A stretch of 64,000 nucleotides of DNA from Bedellia somnulentella (lineage: Eukaryota > Arthropoda > Insecta > Lepidoptera > Bedelliidae). The stretch is from NCBI GenBank assembly GCA_963576735.1, contig OY755174.1, positions 8,804,001 to 8,868,000 of the forward strand, in the 5' to 3' direction. The notes below the pieces were generated by a model, which worked only from the letters and a program-made list of their open reading frames with translations, did not search any database and had not been told where the DNA came from. Within the stretch, counting starts at the first letter, position 1; each line of letters starts with the position of its first letter. Positions 36,125 to 48,688 of this stretch are shown one piece after another. The translations under genes were made by a program, and so were the position numbers.

Positions 36125-36200
36125 GACAGACGCGTGAGAGGTTTACCAGGATCGTAAAAAATGATAATCGATATTCTCAGTTTACCCCAATTTTCGCTCA
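36125..36200 (+). repeat. RTE-like LINE 3' end, decayed
   Basis: GAGAGGTTTACCAGGATCGT and GATATTCTCAGTTTACCCCA match the LINE 3' region; the tail is missing. Confidence 0.5.
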
Positions 36201-36350
36201 GTTTTGTATTCTACAAGCTTTGGTTTCAAACGTACTTTTGATCCAAAAAACAGTATTGTGATACACATATTAAACATTGATAGGAACACACAAAGCAGTC
36301 ACAACTAATAGTGAAATAAAAAACATACAAATGAACAGTGCTTCCGGGGT

Positions 36351-36377
36351 CACGTGGGACGAGGCGCAGTGCACGTG
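36351..36377. promoter_or_regulatory. Pair of perfect CACGTG E-boxes
   Basis: CACGTG at 36351-36356 and 36372-36377, exactly 21 bp apart (two helical turns) in a short GC-rich patch. This is the binding motif of bHLH factors such as Myc/Max or Clock/Cycle. No adjacent gene is visible, so a role is conjecture. Confidence 0.25.
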
Positions 36378-37200
36378 ACAATCGAGATAAAGCAATAACG
36401 CCTCTTTCATACAACATTAGCTACATTAGTGACAGCACATTTCCTAACAATCTGCAACCAACTGCTCATTCGCGTGTGAATCCTAAGATACAGACCCTCA
36501 TTTCCTCAGAAAATGGCTTCACAGAGAACATGGAACTTAGCACGGTTCTGTTTGATGTAATTAAAATTATGTGCATCTATTTTGGTTGGTGTAGCTGCTC
36601 CGGAAATAGGGTTTCGATCGGTTTAAAGTGTACGTTTAAATTTCGTCTGTTTGTGTAGGTTTAGATTGTGGTAGTACTCGTTACCCTTTCATTAGTAAAG
36701 ACTACTTTGTTAGTCAAAAGCGTAGTATTAACAGCCAAGAAAGAGTGGTTAACTAAACAATAAACTAAATTTCTTTTTTAAACATCATCTTTTCAAACTC
36801 TACGTCGGTAAAACTAAGTTTAACGGAATACATGAATTAAAATCTTACATGAAAAAATAATAATAATATCAATTAATAGTATATTTTTGTAATAATTATT
36901 TACCAACATGAATAAAAATAGCGGCGAAATGGTTTTAAGTAGCATAACCTTCATGCTCGGGTATGATCGAAGGTGATTATTGATTTTGGCCAGTGACCTT
37001 AGGCTAACACATGGAATTGCTAGGCTAACTATAGTTTCAATTACTACCTTTTCCCCTAGTCATACTCTCCAGCGTATCTAATCAGCAATAATAAATAATT
37101 TATAAAAAATATGTTACATAATATATACTTACTTTTCTTTCTTAAAAAAAGTAAGTATTACGATGGTTATTAAAATAAAGAATTCATTTAATCGGATTGT
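36378..37200. other. AT-rich spacer
   Basis: No gene, RNA gene or repeat terminus recognised. Confidence 0.35.
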
Positions 37201-37432
37201 ATACATACATATACTCATGCTATTATTTCCCGTTGGGGTAGGCAAATATGTCGATCACAATTTTGTACGATCCTGGCAAATCTCTCTAGCTTCGTTTACA
37301 TCCATCAATATTTTCATACATGCTCTTTTATTCATCCTACTTCAGATGAATGTCCCTTTGCGCACATTCTCTATTTGGTCTAAACGTGTCATCTGTGGTA
37401 GTTCTCTATTAACACTATCTTTCACATTGGAG
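37201..37432 (-). pseudogene. RTE-like LINE 3' end
   Basis: Antisense copy with part of the tail (CATACATATACTCATGC), the 3' module (CCCGTTGGGGTAGGCAAATA) and about 170 bp of decayed coding sequence. Confidence 0.65.
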
Positions 37433-37977
37433 CAATACCCTTCCTTTTTAATTTTTTTTTAAGTTTAAATTCAAAGTATTGAAAGTGTCGTTTTAAAATC
37501 ATATGATCATTTCCAAATCTCGATTCTAAAGCCATTGCCCTACACAACTGAACGAATATACATCGGTTCATGTTTGCCAAACATATGTGCAAAGTTTTAT
37601 AAGAAAGCAGTAAATTTGTATCGCTACTGCCAAAGTAAGTATGACAATAAAAGTGCATATCGATTCTGATCACATTCGTTCCAATATTCAGATGCGAGCC
37701 GACACCTGAGGCGTGCCGCTTTCAAACATCTAAATTATATTGCACTTCAGTGTAGTAAATACGAGCGTACGGTGATATTATTTTTATTTATTGTTGATAT
37801 TTATGCTCGTGGACATTTTCTGATTCGAAAATGTATGGGTCTACGTTTAATTTAGAGTACATATTCTATTTTATTGTTTTTATTACCTTTTTGTGATTTA
37901 TTTTTATAAAAAGATCGTAAGGTTGAACCTTTATCTAGTTTATAGGAAATTCAGTTGGCAATTGATTGTAATCTAAA

Positions 37978-38078
37978 GGATGGTTTGTGATGGGTCTCCA
38001 GCCAAAACACTAAAAAATCACTTAATATGCCCTAAAACCAGTAATGGGCTAGTGTTGACCGAAGCCAACATGACACAA
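37978..38078 (-). repeat. TATG-tailed SINE fragment, degenerate
   Basis: TGGTTTGTGATGGGTCTCCA and GGGCTAGTGTTGACCGAAGC retain the order of the SINE 5' half. Confidence 0.45.
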
Positions 38079-39899
38079 CTTTACCTTTTGAAATATTAAA
38101 ATTTTCCGAAATCATTTACATATTTGCTGAATACTACTTGACCCATGCAGCTTCGCCTGCGTAACTTAAAAATATCAGAAGTGTATATTAACCTTGATTA
38201 TTATTTTAATTTTTCCCAGAAAAAATATACAAATTGTGAACCTTCAATTGAATTTCTTAAATTCCTTCTTACACAATCTACACAAATCGTTATAAAATGT
38301 AATCTTAAACTAACAAACCAATTTTAAATCTTTTAAGTCTTTAATCAACAAAGTTACATATTTACACCCTTACTTCATCTCCTTAGTGGTGAAATGTTTA
38401 TAACCCCTTCTTAGTGCTTACTTACATTAATAAAAGAAACCCCTAGACGAAACTTCGGGATTTTGGGTACAGCAGTTTTAGCTGTGCGTTGATTCTATGT
38501 CAGACAGTCAGTTTTACCTTTCCTTACATTATATATACATTTAAAATGTTGATAAAAAATTAGAAGTTAGTATATAGGTCATACTTCAAAAAAATATGTA
38601 CGTCAACTCTATCATTACCATTTCAACCATTCCAATTTGTACAACTACTATAAAATTCTTTTTTACATAATGTAAAGGACCAAAAAGTTATTAATATCAG
38701 TTTGATCAAAACGAGCGAAAGGTTGCTTTCTAAACTGATTATAATGGAAAACAGAGTCAGATACAAACATGCACTTTAAGTAATGGTTTCCTAAACTGAA
38801 CCAACTATTTGAGTGCTCACGATACCCGAGAGCTCCCATTTTTTCGCGTTCAGAATATTAAAAATTCATATGATCAGATGGCTTTGTCTATCTATTTTTG
38901 CTGTCGATTCAAATATCGGTGTTAGTCGAGTGTCTCTACAGTCGATTTTAGTTTATATCTTCGCATTGTTTGCCTGCCTTTGTGGTTCAAAAAGCTACCT
39001 ATTTTGAGATTGCGACCGCAAACAATAAAAGTAACAATTGAGGAAAACTAATTTGGTTTCTTAAATTCTGTTTTGTCCTTTTCTATGTTGAGCGGAAAAA
39101 GGTAAAAATGAATTCGTTTTCTCAATTCAATCTCAAATTGTTTTTTTGTCTCTTAAAATGTAAGTAAATTTTGGTAAATTCCGAAATACGATGGTTGTTT
39201 AGAGTTGTTGTGCAATTAATTTTATATAGGTAAGTATGACTTTGTAAGCATATCAAAGCTGAATGTCATTGGTTCAAACTGGCTAAACATATCGTATAGA
39301 AGTTATGTAAAGGCATAAAAAATAACCAATGATTGCCACGTGGCTTTCAGAAGAATACATTTATGTTTGTTTTTAGCTTTGTGAGTAAAAATCCCATTAA
39401 AGGTATTTTATTTGCAAGAAATTTCTAACATAAAATGGGCGTGTCCTGAATGCATAATCGAGATAAACATAAAAACTCTGATCTTGTCAATAACAGACTG
39501 ACGTAAGCCACCCTTGTCGATGTCAAAACTTGGTAAAACGTGATGGGTTTGTCTTAAATATCTAATATGTCTAACATATTATCTTAGCAGCGTAAATGAT
39601 TAACTAAAAAATAAAATCATGAGGCAAGTTCTTTTCAGGTGTCGGGTAAATATGACACAAGTATTTAGTGAAGAATACCATTCGACTTAAACTTAATACA
39701 TGTATAAAAAAAATCTAGTAATCTTGGCTACAAAACCAAAGAAAAAAATGATATTAAACATAGCCAAAACTTGAAAAAAAATGAGTTTTATACATTCAAA
39801 AGCTTTTAAAAAAGTATATCTGTTTTTAAATTGCTTAATCACAGACGGTTCTCACTATTTACACCGTTTCCATAAATACCAGGTCAACAAAATTAATTA
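38079..39899. other. Spacer; part is probably a dispersed repeat
   Basis: The region 38130-38540 (ATGCAGCTTCGCCTGCGTAA at the start, TAGCTGTGCGTTGATTCTAT near the end) resembles lepidopteran repeat DNA but its termini are unclear. The rest shows nothing. Confidence 0.35.
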
Positions 39900-40141
39900 T
39901 TAGCTTGTTTAAAATACTTAGCTACTTACTTATACCTTCTCATTCATACCCTTATCATCTTCTCACTTCGTACTCCCGTCTTTGTAAGAGCGTTTTGAAT
40001 CTAATCTTCAAATGTTTTGCGCGGCCATCTTCTACTAACAGAACCATATACCTTGGTTTTATATATCTATTGCACCGCTGTTCTTTCATCCGTTCGCTCT
40101 ATGTGCCCAAACCACTACATCATTCCTTTCATTTTATTTAA
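39900..40141 (-). pseudogene. RTE-like LINE C-terminal fragment, decayed
   Basis: The complement of GCGCGGCCATCTTCTACTAA and CGCTCTATGTGCCCAAACCA corresponds to the GNVSRGRPR and WFGHxER regions of the LINE polyprotein. Frame is broken. Confidence 0.55.
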
Positions 40142-41440
40142 AATAACTAATCTAAATACTGAAGTTGTGCTTCTACTACAAAGATCGTATAAGCATTCAG
40201 AATAACACTTATCTTCATATTAATTATGTGAAAAGTTTTTTTTAAAAACATAATGTAAAAAATACATGATTTTTCATCAATGTACATAAAGAAAGACAGT
40301 TAAAATGCAAATTCAGACAAAGTGAACCACGCCCTTTGGTCTTATGTTCGACGTCTCAACGCCAAAAGTCAGGGGGATAATTTTTCACGACCCCGAAATG
40401 AGTGTAACACACCCCTAAGACCCGTTGAGTGTTTCCAGTAAACTTTTTCAATTTTTTACACAATTTTTATTATAATTCAACCACTTTCTTCATGAAGCGG
40501 CTTACATTAGTACCGGAGGGACCCATTTCGTCTGACAGTTTTTCTGATTCAAGTGATTTTTTCATATTTTGGCAAACGAGGAAGGTGAAAATGGGTAATA
40601 CCTTAAGATAACCTTTAATTATTATCAATATTACTTTAGTATTGTATTATGTTTGTACTGTCTAGAGTTCCTGATAGATTGCGGCCAGTAGTGAAGAGGC
40701 ACGGGAATTATAGGTTAACTGTATTTTAACCATACTTTTTTTGTACATAAAATTTTGTAAATGTTTTTTTTATTCTTTTCTAATCTTTTAAATAATAGCA
40801 ATGAATAAACTACGGTTAACGTAGTGACCATTTTAAGACTATCGCAAGAGTTCTTGCTATTGTTATATATAGAGCGCGTGTAATATTAATCTAAATTAAT
40901 TCATGGTTTACTTACTTAGTTCTCTACAACGTTATAAAAATATATATCTGAGTTTAGAACTACGACTTTATGAAGTTGGTTAAAAATACTCTAATTCATC
41001 ATATTGTTGACATCAGATTTCATTTAAATCCACATCGATACATCATACTTGAACGGAGCATGATTGGCCGCATATACCAACATAACATAACAGATTTCAT
41101 TTAAACAAACCCAGTATTGATCTGGTTACAATGAACATATTTAGTGAAACAAAAGCCTGACATAATAAATCAGCAGAGCAAATAGTGCATTAATTACAAA
41201 TACTGTGTGGCCGGTCTGCTCCGTGTCGTCTCTATCTAGTAATGATTTTTGATAATGTATCTGATTTATCTTGTACCTAAATATATAATAATTGATAGCA
41301 ATGCACTAACAATCCTTATCTAGATTACTTGATAGGGACAACGGCCTTGTCACCCTAGGGTAGGCTCGAGCCTCTTATGGTGACGAAATGCAATAAAAGT
41401 TGGTAAGGAATCCCTTCTGGCTGAGTAATATTTTTATACA
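40142..41440. other. AT-rich spacer
   Basis: No convincing gene. 41090-41110 (ACATAACATAACAG) may be a SINE tail remnant. Confidence 0.35.
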
Positions 41441-41600
41441 GAATAGAATAGAATAGAATAACTCTTTATTGCACATGAAACACAAATTTACAAAAATAAT
41501 AATATGATCAAACAGTTTACAGTGAGGTACAACTGGCGGTCTTATCGCTAAAAGCGAACTCTTCCAGACAACCTTCGGAGGGTGAGATCGATAAATCTAT
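41441..41600 (-). repeat. Dispersed repeat 3' end with (ATTCT)n tail
   Basis: The plus strand has GAATAGAATAGAATAGAATA followed by ACTCTTTATTGCACATG, so the minus strand ends in an (ATTCT)n tail. This is a common non-LTR or SINE 3' end in Lepidoptera; the body family is not identified. Confidence 0.5.
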
Positions 41601-43689
41601 TTATCTATACATCATAGTGTATAGATGAAAGCGACAATATAATAGATCTTTTTACGAGGGTGCACTAATAGTCTGATATAGTACTTTACAACCGTCCCTT
41701 TCTTGTCTATTTGGGATACGACTCTTCGTTACACCACCGCGCTGTTTACCCAGTGCAACAGCGGAGTATCTTTTTTTCTAATCGTTACACCAACGCTTTT
41801 TGTTGTGTTTTTTTTATTATTTAATGAGCATTTTTATTTGCTATGGCAAAATAACTTCTTTCAACGAATAAGCCAATTTACTAAACAAATATTTGTAACC
41901 TTACAACTATCGTCAAAATTCGCTCAATCGTTTTATAAAACCCCAAAATTTGGAGGGAACTAAAACTCAGGTCCAGGTTAAACAGAAATTATACCGTCAA
42001 TACTTATCTCAAGAATAACAAAAAAAAACTTGCAACTTATTCTTACAATATCCTATCAAAGAAACCAAAACGACATTATGTTATCCGGTAAGAATGTTTT
42101 TATCCCCTCAAAAATATCTCGTGCGTCGGGGAAAGAGTTTGCATAAAAACTGAAATAAAATGGAGTACTTGAACGCGAAAACAATGACGAGCAATTGTTG
42201 TTCGGCTACAATGGAAGCCTCGCTACCGACGCAGGGGGGACATGTGGTGGGGGAGGGGCTACATTGAGGTAAAGTGAAATCGGTCCTTTCAAAACATTTT
42301 ACCCCGCGAGGTAGAATGAAAAATAAAGCCCAATGCACTCAACATTATAGCACGAAAAGGAAACCCCGAGAAGGTTAAAGAAATACTTCGGAAATATTTC
42401 AGCTAAAATTTCATGTTGCGTTCAATTTTTACTAATTATTATAAGTAAGTTCTGTCATAAGTTGCGTTCTGTTTTCCAAGGTAAATGCTGTATGCCGTCA
42501 CACTGGTCGTACTTAAAACCTGTGTTTGCAATATTTTTTTTAAATAAACCTATTATTTACTTATTATAACTTCCTGTTTTGATCGATTATGCGAGGGATA
42601 TTGACAAATATTTGAGGGATATACGATAAACGCTGAAAGCTAACTTTTGACTTCAGCATTGCATTAAATTTCATCCCTTCTGTTAATTTATTGTATTGCA
42701 ACATGCGACAACTATTTATGTATGGTCCACTTATAATAATAGGTTAATATTGTCAAAGCAATAATTTTACCAATTTGAATAGCACAAAAATATTCAAAGA
42801 TTTTTTATTTAATACTTATTTAATATTAATGCCAGAATGGAAAAGGTCCATAATCGTTGACACTGTATATCTTGTACCGGGTACTATTTCATGAGAGCAT
42901 CACTTCACATTATGTATAATAATAAGCGAGGTTAACCAACTAATACTTTTAAAACAACTAACATTATTATATACAATGTCTACAAACCGCGTCAGTTTAA
43001 AAAGTGTATCACTTCACATATTGTCATCCTGTCTTCAGAGTACCATCTTTTTCTATGATTTTTTTTTTATAATTTTCTACGAATCACGCACACAGTATGA
43101 TTCCATTGCGGGGTCTTCCCTCGAATGTTTTATGTCGCAGAGGTGTAGAACACCAAACAACAGAAGCGTATATAAAAATGCATGACTCAAACCTTAGCCT
43201 CTTAGACGGATAAGATCTTAGACGGGGCTGTTCCTCAGCTACTAATTTTTAATAAATGCCATTAGTTTGAATCTGCATTTTTTATTAACTTTACCTAGGT
43301 TTATAAATGTGTTTTTTCTTTAAAAAATATCAACAATAACTAAATTGCGGTAGTTGTGTTGAAGTAAGTTTCGTGAAAATTGTCAAGGGGACAAATAGTG
43401 GGAGGTCACAAATATTCGATTCAATCGCCTCCCTACATCCAAGTGTTGGTGAACTATTTTCGTTACGACACGACGCGACGCCTCCGAGCCTCTCTGGGAA
43501 TATAAAACACATCTCTGGGAAGTAACTCCAGCTCGAACATAATTTATTATGAGTTACTATGATTTCAGTCTAAGATTATTTAAAGGCTTTTGATTTATTA
43601 TCCTTTTGCACTCTACAATATATAAACCAAGTCATACGCGAATTCATGAGGCGTTTTTATTGTATGTAACTAAGGGTTTCTGGTAATTT
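41601..43689. other. Spacer without recognised features
   Basis: Short frames (41703-41963, 42108-42338) have no recognisable domains. A GC-rich patch at 42220-42270 is unexplained. Confidence 0.35.
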
Positions 43690-43833
43690 TAGTGACTTGA
43701 GCTATGTGGGTTGAAAATTATCAACCTTCATTTTCAAACCCGATCCCAACTAAACTTCCAAAAATTCTAATTCTTAAACTTTGGATATCCCTTATGTGGA
43801 TTTACAGCCGTAGGTATAAGTATGTATTGAGTA
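43690..43833 (+). repeat. TATG-tailed SINE, degenerate 3' half
   Basis: ACTAAACTTCCAAAAATTCT and the module ending ATTTACAGCCGTAGGTATAA are recognisable. Confidence 0.5.
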
Positions 43834-44486
43834 CTCACTAAATTGTAAAAAAAATCAGCTATTTCTATAAGGTTCTAATACCACAGGCATTTTCAAAAAA
43901 ATGATGTTTATTGCTGCAATGGCAGGAGTTACAAAAAGGAAAACATTGAATGGAACGTACGAAAAATATAATAAAAATTAGGACCATTCAAAATTATTAT
44001 CAATAATTTCTACTATCATGATAAAATTAATTGAAAATAGAAGACAGTAAGACTAAGAGTAGAGGCTATTTCAGTTTAAAACGACTACGATTTTTAGGAC
44101 TACGATGTACGAAATTGTATTAACCATTTCGTAGACAGTAAATATAATATGGCGTAGTAGTTTTATATGTAATATATTAAACTCACGTATCACAGTGTTT
44201 GTCACCAAACTCCTCCAAACCGGCAGGACCATTTTGTTATTCTTTTTTGCGATAAGAATTGTAGGTCCTTAACATTTTATTTTTTCCCTAGGAATTCCCT
44301 AGAAATAATTTATTCGTCAGAATTATATTTGCCGGTTCATACTACTCTACCTGAGTACGGTACGGTATAATAGTTACTACTATTCAGAAATATTTATAAA
44401 AAAAATTGACATTGACAATAAATAGGTTTTTATTCAGGTATCGTATTGATTATTTTTGTAGTCTATATCAACAATATATTTTGGGC

Positions 44487-44640
44487 TATTATTCCCAAAG
44501 AGGGGTTGCCAGAGCTGTAGAATTATAAATTTCTTAGTTAGTTATGGAAGTTGAGTAAATAAAATGTTGTTAAATTAATGCAAACGTTGCCTTCATATTA
44601 GTTAAATAGCTCGAATTCTCCTAGTTGCCTTTTACAATAA
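44487..44640 (-). repeat. TATG-tailed SINE, degenerate
   Basis: TTCCCAAAGAGGGGTTGCCA and ATAAATTTCTTAGTTAG match the antisense 3' half. Confidence 0.5.
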
Positions 44641-44674
44641 CTGCATTATAAGAAAATTCATATAAAAAAATGTG

Positions 44675-44756
44675 AACATATACTCACGGCTATATTTCCC
44701 TAGAAGGGGTAGCCAGAGCTAAGGAATTATAAATTCCTCAGCCACTTTTGGAAGTG
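44675..44756 (-). repeat. TATG-tailed SINE, 3' end only
   Basis: ATACTCACGGCTATATTTCC to CCACTTTTGGAAGT; truncated at its 5' side directly before the LINE at 44894. Confidence 0.7.
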
Positions 44757-44893
44757 AAACATGTGAGATTATCCAAAGGGAAATAAACTTGGCTGAACTA
44801 CCTGAATAATAATTAATCACAGTTTTAACTTCTGTGATTTTGGACCAGAGGATTTTGAAAGAGAGGAGAATATGACTTAATGCGTGATTGAGA

Positions 44894-45580
44894 TTTATGG
44901 TAAGAGAGTGGAACAATGAATGAGTTTGTATATCTGGGAAGTTTGTTTAGTAGAAATGGAAAGTGTGTTGAAGATATCGAGAGAAGAGTGAAAAAGGGTA
45001 ATGCGATAAATGGAGCACTGGACAGTCTAATCTCTAGTCAATCGGCGTCCGAAAAGGCCCGAATGGATGTGCATGATACTGTTCTTGTTCCTACGCTTAT
45101 GTATGGCAGTGAATGTTGGGTGTGGCAGAAGAAGCATGAAAACAGAGTGAATGCCGTAGAAATGAGGTCCCTCAGAAAAAAAATTAATGTAAGGTTATGT
45201 GATCGTGTGAGGAATGACGTGATTTGTGAAAGGTGTGATGTAAAAGGTGATATTGTAAGAAAGAATGAAAAAAGAACGTTGAGCAAATTGAGAGGATAAA
45301 TAATTAGGAAAATGGTAAAAGGTATTTATAGAGCAAATGCGGAAGGTAATGTTAGTAGAGGACGGCCACGAAAGACACACTTGGACCAAATTGAGAGTGT
45401 GCTCAAAAAGGCAGGCGTCCGAAGTATGAAGAATAAAAGAGCAAATATAAAAATATTGATGGATATAGACAAAGCAAAAAAGGCAAAGGCAAGAGACGTT
45501 TGTCAGGATTGTACGAAGTGGCGATCGATAGTCTCTGCCTACGCCAATGGGATCTAACGGTGTGAGAATTTGTATGTATT
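44894..45580 (+). pseudogene. RTE-like LINE, 3' coding end and 3' UTR
   Basis: The longest copy in the window. It reads NEFVYLGSLFSRNGKCVEDI, ERRVKKGNAINGALDSL, PTLMYGSECWVWQKKHENRV and NAVEMRSLRKKIN, then a stop at 45297. The same frame continues beyond the stop with MVKGIYRANAEGNVSRGRPR, KTHLDQIESVLKKAGVR and CTKWRSIVSAYANG, followed by the 3' module. Conserved order and motifs identify the C-terminus of an endonuclease/reverse-transcriptase LINE protein. The RT catalytic core lies 5' of the fragment and is missing. This copy provides the empty-site reference for mariner 1. Confidence 0.85.
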
Positions 45581-45641
45581 TAAAAAAAAAACTTCTTTGA
45601 ATATTGTGTATAACGAGATAAATATAAGTGTATGCACTACT

Positions 45642-45752
45642 ATGGAGCTCAGTCGACGTGATTTTCGCGCTATGATTTATTATGACTTTGAAAAAGGTTT
45701 AAAGCATCAAGAATGTTTTAAACTTTTGACTTTGTAACGTTATTTCTAACTC
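45642..45752 (+). repeat. 111-bp exact duplicate of a mariner 2/LTR junction
   Basis: Identical at all 111 positions to 47236-47346. It starts at the mariner transposase ATG (MELSRRDFRAMIYYDFEKGL), crosses into the first 20 bp of the LTR element (TGTAACGTTATTTC) and stops. It has no mariner terminus of its own. Confidence 0.95.
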
Positions 45753-46228
45753 TAATAACTAAAATAAACATTACGTGAACGGTTATGTGGAAAAAATGAA
45801 ATATTGTGGAGAGATAACTCGGAATTGTAATTTACTTGAATACTGGTTAAATAAAGTATCATTTGATTGTACCAGTGCAGTGAAGCAATTTAGTATGTAT
45901 TATTTTCGGATGTGAAGAATTAAAGAAGTATAGGATAAAATACATACCAGAATCTCTTAAAAAATACCGCATTTTTCTTGGTTTCTTTTTTTACGTCTTA
46001 TGAATACAACTCAGGTATGTTACAAAATTTGGGTAGCTAGAAATTTAGAATAGTCGATTTTATACCAGTTTGGCAATAGAAGTGGTGAGGAAAACTAATG
46101 GATGGTTGGTCACCATACGTTAAATACGAGGGGCATGCCAATAGAAGTTACTCTTTTCTCATTTAATTGACACTGGCAAGCTATACACCATCTTATAGGC
46201 TGATTTTTCATTGACATATTTGAATACT

Positions 46229-47155
46229 ATATGAATACTACCTTTTAAATACCTGAGGTTTCTTTCTTCAGTCACTGCTCAAGCATTGTGAAATTGAGCG
46301 CAATGCTTTTAATTTATTAAATTTATAGCACTCCTGTTTTTGAATGCGCTTTGATGAACGGTTCAGTATTTCCGTTTATAAGCAAATTTTCAGATTGAAT
46401 TGAAGTTGAATAAAACGCTATGAAGTATTTATAACAATCTAAAAAAGAAACTATACCCTGATGTAGGATGCAACTATTGGCGCCATCTGGTATGTAATAT
46501 GTAAAATAGTAAAGATTTGGTTTTGGTCACGGGCGCGATGTCTTATTTCATGTATAATTTTGGTGTTTCTCTACCGATTTCTATGATTCTTTTTTTATTG
46601 AATAGATAATAACGTTAACTTTTTTAAATCAGGGATGAAGGAGAGTATTATAAACGTAAGAGTAAACAAACATAATCAAAATGCTCCAAACTGCTAAGCT
46701 ATAAGGAGTTACAAGTGTTATTGTGAGTGAACCATAAAAGATAAATAGATACTGTTGTGGAGTATTTTTTAGACAATTTTATGAACAATATTTCCGTGAT
46801 ACATTATTTCTATGTAACTTTAACCGTTAAGGCTCCATACGCGATGGAAGCTTAAAAACGGAGTAACTTCTCCCATTTTCCTAAAATTTCCCAAAATTCC
46901 CCTTCTCTACTCTGTTGAAAAGTATACTATAACCTGTCCAGGAATATGAAGAATAATTGTGCCAAGTTTTGTTAAAATCCGTCGAGTAGTTTTTGTTTCC
47001 ATAAGGAACATACAAACCGACAGACAGACAGACAGAAATTTTACTGATCGCATTTTTGGCATCAGAATCGATCACTAATCACCCCCTGGTAGTTATTTTG
47101 ACAATATATTTCATGTACAGAATTGACCTCTCTACAGATTTTTTATAAGTTTAGA
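46229..47155 (-). mobile_element. Non-autonomous Helitron, copy B, inside mariner 2
   Basis: An antisense copy of the family at 21277 and 52933. Its 5' TC lies at 47155-47154, directly before mariner sequence TAGAACACA. The 3' terminal ~40 bp (hairpin and CTAG) are missing and replaced by a few bases including a GAATACTA duplication. Confidence 0.85.
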
Positions 47156-47587
47156 TAGAACACACTTCTTTTATTTATTTTTTATTTGAATGAGCATAAT
47201 TTTTCCGAGAATCTGGCGGGAATTTACTTACAACAATGGAGCTCAGTCGACGTGATTTTCGCGCTATGATTTATTATGACTTTGAAAAAGGTTTAAAGCA
47301 TCAAGAATGTTTTAAACTTTTGACTTTGTAACGTTATTTCTAACTCCTGGGATGCTGTACCCAGAAGCCAGAAATAACTAAAGGAAAAATAAAAAGGAAA
47401 CGGAAGGATAGAAAATAAATGGAAGATATATATATCACAACAATGTTTATTTTAAATAAAATATCCTAAATTATAAAACCTAACAAAAACCTTTACACGA
47501 AACTTATTATATATGTATTAAAAAAACAACTCAGCTTGTTTGTGGCTCAGCTCCTGCTGCGATGGGTGATCTTAGCTGGACCAGCTC

Positions 47588-47835
47588 GTGTCCAGCAGGT
47601 GCCTGCGCCAGCAAGGACTGTTCAACGTGACTGGCAAGGGGGCTGCGACTCCGGAAAGCCCGTCGGTAAAGGCAGCTCGACGACAAGGGGGCTGCGACTT
47701 CAGGGAGCTCGATGACAAGGGGGCTGCGACTCCAGGAAGCCCGTCGATAAAGGCAGCTGAAGAATGGGCTGCGGCTCCGTGAAGCTTACTTCAAAAAAAG
47801 GGGCAGCTCAAGAATAAGGGGCTGCGTTTCCAGAC
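47588..47835. repeat. GC-rich imperfect tandem repeats in the LTR-like element
   Basis: GGGGCTGCGACTCCGG-type units recur about five times at 30-50-bp spacing (starting near 47638, 47688, 47719, 47765 and 47818), alternating with GGCAGCT. GC content is far above that of the window. One frame stays open for 64 codons but looks like repeat translation. Confidence 0.8.
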
Positions 47836-48328
47836 GGGTATGAATAAAATCAGTCCAGTATATTATTTCTCACGTTCTTTCAATTTCTTCCAAAATAATG
47901 ATGCGCCCATCGCCCCAGGAGCTGAATATATACCACAATCTGCGAACAAGCATGACCAAATTTAAATCTTTGAAATAACATAAAAAAAATTAAAGGATTA
48001 AAACATTCCTAAAAAGAGTTAACAAAGAAAGCAGTCCAAATAACAGTGAGATAATTTCAATGAATTTAGGAATATATAATAGAAAATAAATTAGGAAAGA
48101 CAGTAAATTAGAATCATTACAACAATTTTTTTAACAATTAAACAATATTTCCCTATTTTAACCAATTTAAAATTACAACATTTAATAAAATAAATTGTAA
48201 GGCTATGACCTAACACCAGCAACCTTCTTGAAGAAAACTAATGGCTGAGAGGAAATTTCGAAGAATAAAAATAAATATCTGACAATAAACAATATTGTCA
48301 AAACGATTGTTTTCACATGATAACATAA

Positions 48329-48688
48329 CGACATGATAGTCCAGTGGGTAGAACACCCGCCCGAAAACAGAAGGGCGTGAGTTCCAATCCTGGGACGGGC
48401 CTACACCAATTTGTCTTTTCATATGTGTGGTTAATTTATCATGGTTGCTAACGGTGAGGGAAAACATCGTGAGGAAACCCACATGGCTGAGTTGTACTTA
48501 GTCATGTGACAGTGTATTCGTACAAAACGGCGATAGGCCTGCCCCCTATCACGTGAGTACACTGTCTAAGCAAAACGTGGGTACCTTCTCTGGAAACTAG
48601 ATGGCGCTTGCCATGTGAGTTCAGGAGTATTGGTACCTCTGCCAACCCCTTCGGGGATAAACGGCGTGAACGTTTATGTTATTTTCGA
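48329..48688 (+). repeat. Second SINE family (tRNA-like head, GTTAT tail), copy 1
   Basis: The head (CGACATGATAGTCCAGTGGG, box A-like; GAGTTCCAATCC, box B-like) is followed by a ~280-bp body (CGTGAGGAAACCCACATGGC) and the 3' end CCCCTTCGGGGATAAACGGC, GTGAACGTTTATGTTAT. Nested in the LTR-like element. Confidence 0.85.
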
